From the NCBI GenBank assembly GCA_002779055.1, contig PEXM01000009.1, forward strand, positions 1 through 12,952: DNA of 12,952 nucleotides, in the 5' to 3' direction. Positions within the stretch are counted from its first letter, which is position 1; each line of letters opens with the position of its first letter. Position numbers and translations under genes: made by a program. A model generated the notes under the pieces. That model was not told the DNA's origin, ran no database searches, and saw only the letters and a program-made list of their open reading frames with translations. Of the stretch, positions 11,743 through 12,952 are shown piece by piece. Origin of the DNA: Elusimicrobia bacterium CG08_land_8_20_14_0_20_44_26 (GTDB lineage: Bacteria; CG03).

Positions 11743-12952
11743 ATGAATAAGAAAATATTTATTTCGCTTGCGGCGCTGGCGGTTTATGTATTCGCATTGT
11801 CTCCGACGATATTTGTGGGCGATTCGCCTGAACTGATAACCGCGGCGAAGACGCTCTCCGCGGCTCATCCTCCGGGTTACGCGTCCTTCGCCGTTATAAC
11901 AAAAGCGTTTATGGAACTTCTGCCCTTCGGGAACACCGCTTACAGGGCGAATCTCGCCAATGCCGTTTATCTTTTTTTAACGCTTTTGCTCCTCGCGCGT
12001 TTTTTACGGACGGAGCCCCTTGTTTATTTCGCGCTCGCGCCGATTGTTTTTTCGGCGGCTCTGGCGTGTGAGGTCTTTGCGCTGAACGCCTTGTTTGCCT
12101 CAGCGACGGTATTTCTTCTTGCGGAAACGAATAAAAGGTCTCAACTCGCCGCGGCATTTATATTCGGCATAGGCCTTGCCAACCAGCAGACGCTTATTCT
12201 CATAACGCCCGCCGTTTTGTTTCTTTTAGCAAAGAGAAAGAATCTCACCGGCGTCTTCGCCGCGAAGCTCTTGATGACGGCGCTGATTGGTTTTTCCGTG
12301 ACTCTGCTTTTGATAATAAGAGCGAAAAGCGGCGCGGCGTTTAACTGGGGCAATCCTCATTCCTGGCCGCTTTTGTGGAGACATCTGATGAGAAAGGATT
12401 ACGGAACTTTCGCTCTTCACGGGGGGCGTTATTCGGTTTCGCCTTCCGCTCTTTTTTCATGGGCGCGGCTGGGTCTTGCTTTTTTTGGACCCCTGTTTTT
12501 ATTTGCTCCGGCGGCGTATTTGTCGCGGTTAAAAAGTCATGACGATTTTACTCATTTTGTTTTTTTGTCTTTCTTTTTTACGGGGCCCTTTTTTTATGTA
12601 ATTTCGGGTCTTTCCTCGCCGAATTTTGACTTTGTAAAGGCGATAATGGAAAGGTTTTTTCTGCTCCCTTCGGTTTTTGCGGTTATTCTTTTTGAAAAAG
12701 CGGTCGGCGATTTCAAATTGAGAAAATTGTTCAGAGCGATTACGGCGCTTTTGGCGGTTTCTTTCGTTTTTGAAATTCCGTCAGGGTCGCTGCGCAATTT
12801 TTATTCTCTATCCGATATGACAGATTCTGTTTTGAGGTTCGTTCCCCGCGGTGCGTCTTTGATTGTGCAGAAGGGCGCGGTTGGTGACGATATGATATTT
12901 GCGCTCGCGTATAAGAAGTGGGGAGAGGCCGAGCCCGTGCCTGAAATATACA
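11743..12952 (+). CDS. DUF2723-type (GT-C-like) membrane protein (3' partial)
   Basis: The frame runs open from ATG 11743 to the right edge (403 codons visible). The N-terminus has the DUF2723 signature: one membrane helix (about 5-21), then SPTIFVGDSPELITAAKTLS and AAHPPGYASF, with D27 and E30 in the first extracytoplasmic loop where GT-C glycosyltransferases of the protein O-mannosyltransferase type keep their catalytic acid. LLPFGNTAYRANLANAVY follows, then about ten further hydrophobic helices, and near the edge a soluble part begins (VPRGASLIVQKGAVGDD). The likely role is transfer of a sugar from a polyprenyl-phosphate donor at the outer face of the inner membrane; this is inferred from the family. 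No clear ribosome-binding site precedes the ATG. The C-terminal region lies outside the window. Confidence 0.88.
   Translation, partial: MNKKIFISLAALAVYVFALSPTIFVGDSPELITAAKTLSAAHPPGYASFAVITKAFMELLPFGNTAYRANLANAVYLFLTLLLLARFLRTEPLVYFALAPIVFSAALACEVFALNALFASATVFLLAETNKRSQLAAAFIFGIGLANQQTLILITPAVLFLLAKRKNLTGVFAAKLLMTALIGFSVTLLLIIRAKSGAAFNWGNPHSWPLLWRHLMRKDYGTFALHGGRYSVSPSALFSWARLGLAFFGPLFLFAPAAYLSRLKSHDDFTHFVFLSFFFTGPFFYVISGLSSPNFDFVKAIMERFFLLPSVFAVILFEKAVGDFKLRKLFRAITALLAVSFVFEIPSGSLRNFYSLSDMTDSVLRFVPRGASLIVQKGAVGDDMIFALAYKKWGEAEPVPEIY

Noticed and set aside
11717..11746. GTG mini-ORF overlapping the DUF2723-type gene start
   Set aside because: No ribosome-binding site and only nine codons, so the overlap is likely chance.
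1..12952. CRISPR arrays, tRNA or rRNA genes, transposases
   Set aside because: No spaced direct repeats, cloverleaf-like or rRNA-like stretches, or transposase motifs were noticed by eye on either strand.

Overview
The window looks like chromosomal DNA from an uncultured bacterium. All genes are on the + strand and closely packed, often with 4-base stop/start overlaps. The order rpmE-prfA-prmC-murA followed by histidine genes resembles arrangements I know from Desulfuromonadota such as Geobacter. The DUF2723-type membrane protein, the Cys-rich protein at 9764 and the palindromic repeat before hisA remind me of Omnitrophota and related uncultured lineages. That placement is a guess from gene content, since no marker was compared.

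Layout. (1) 1-524 is the 3' part of a coiled-coil protein with a zinc ribbon. It is followed by an 80-base imperfect palindrome and a likely promoter. (2) 672-2838 holds ribosomal protein L31, release factor 1 and the methyltransferase that modifies release factors: a translation-termination cluster. (3) 2882-7156 holds murA and then hisD, hisB, hisA and hisI. hisG, hisC, hisH, hisF and hisE are absent. Between hisB and hisA lies an 81-base element with perfect 14-base inverted arms. It contains two tiny ORFs that link the two his genes end to end. A two-CBS-domain protein is coupled to hisI.

(4) 7564-9350 is a much more AT-rich three-gene cassette: a STAS-like/GHKL ATPase fusion, a stand-alone STAS-like (DUF4325-type) protein and a PIN-domain nuclease. 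It looks like an acquired module that joins partner-switching proteins to a probable RNA-cleaving effector, and it is the best candidate here for an undescribed system. (5) 9354-11215 returns to the host-like composition with a stand-alone response-regulator receiver, a Cys-containing protein of unknown function and a seven-helix membrane protein. (6) 11216-11448 is a non-coding stretch, followed by a small DUF5678-like gene. The window then ends inside a DUF2723-type (GT-C fold) membrane glycosyltransferase-like gene.

Together the first half is housekeeping (translation termination, peptidoglycan precursor, histidine). The second half is accessory: a putative defence or toxin-like cassette and an uncharacterised signalling set. 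I saw no rRNA, tRNA, CRISPR array or transposase.
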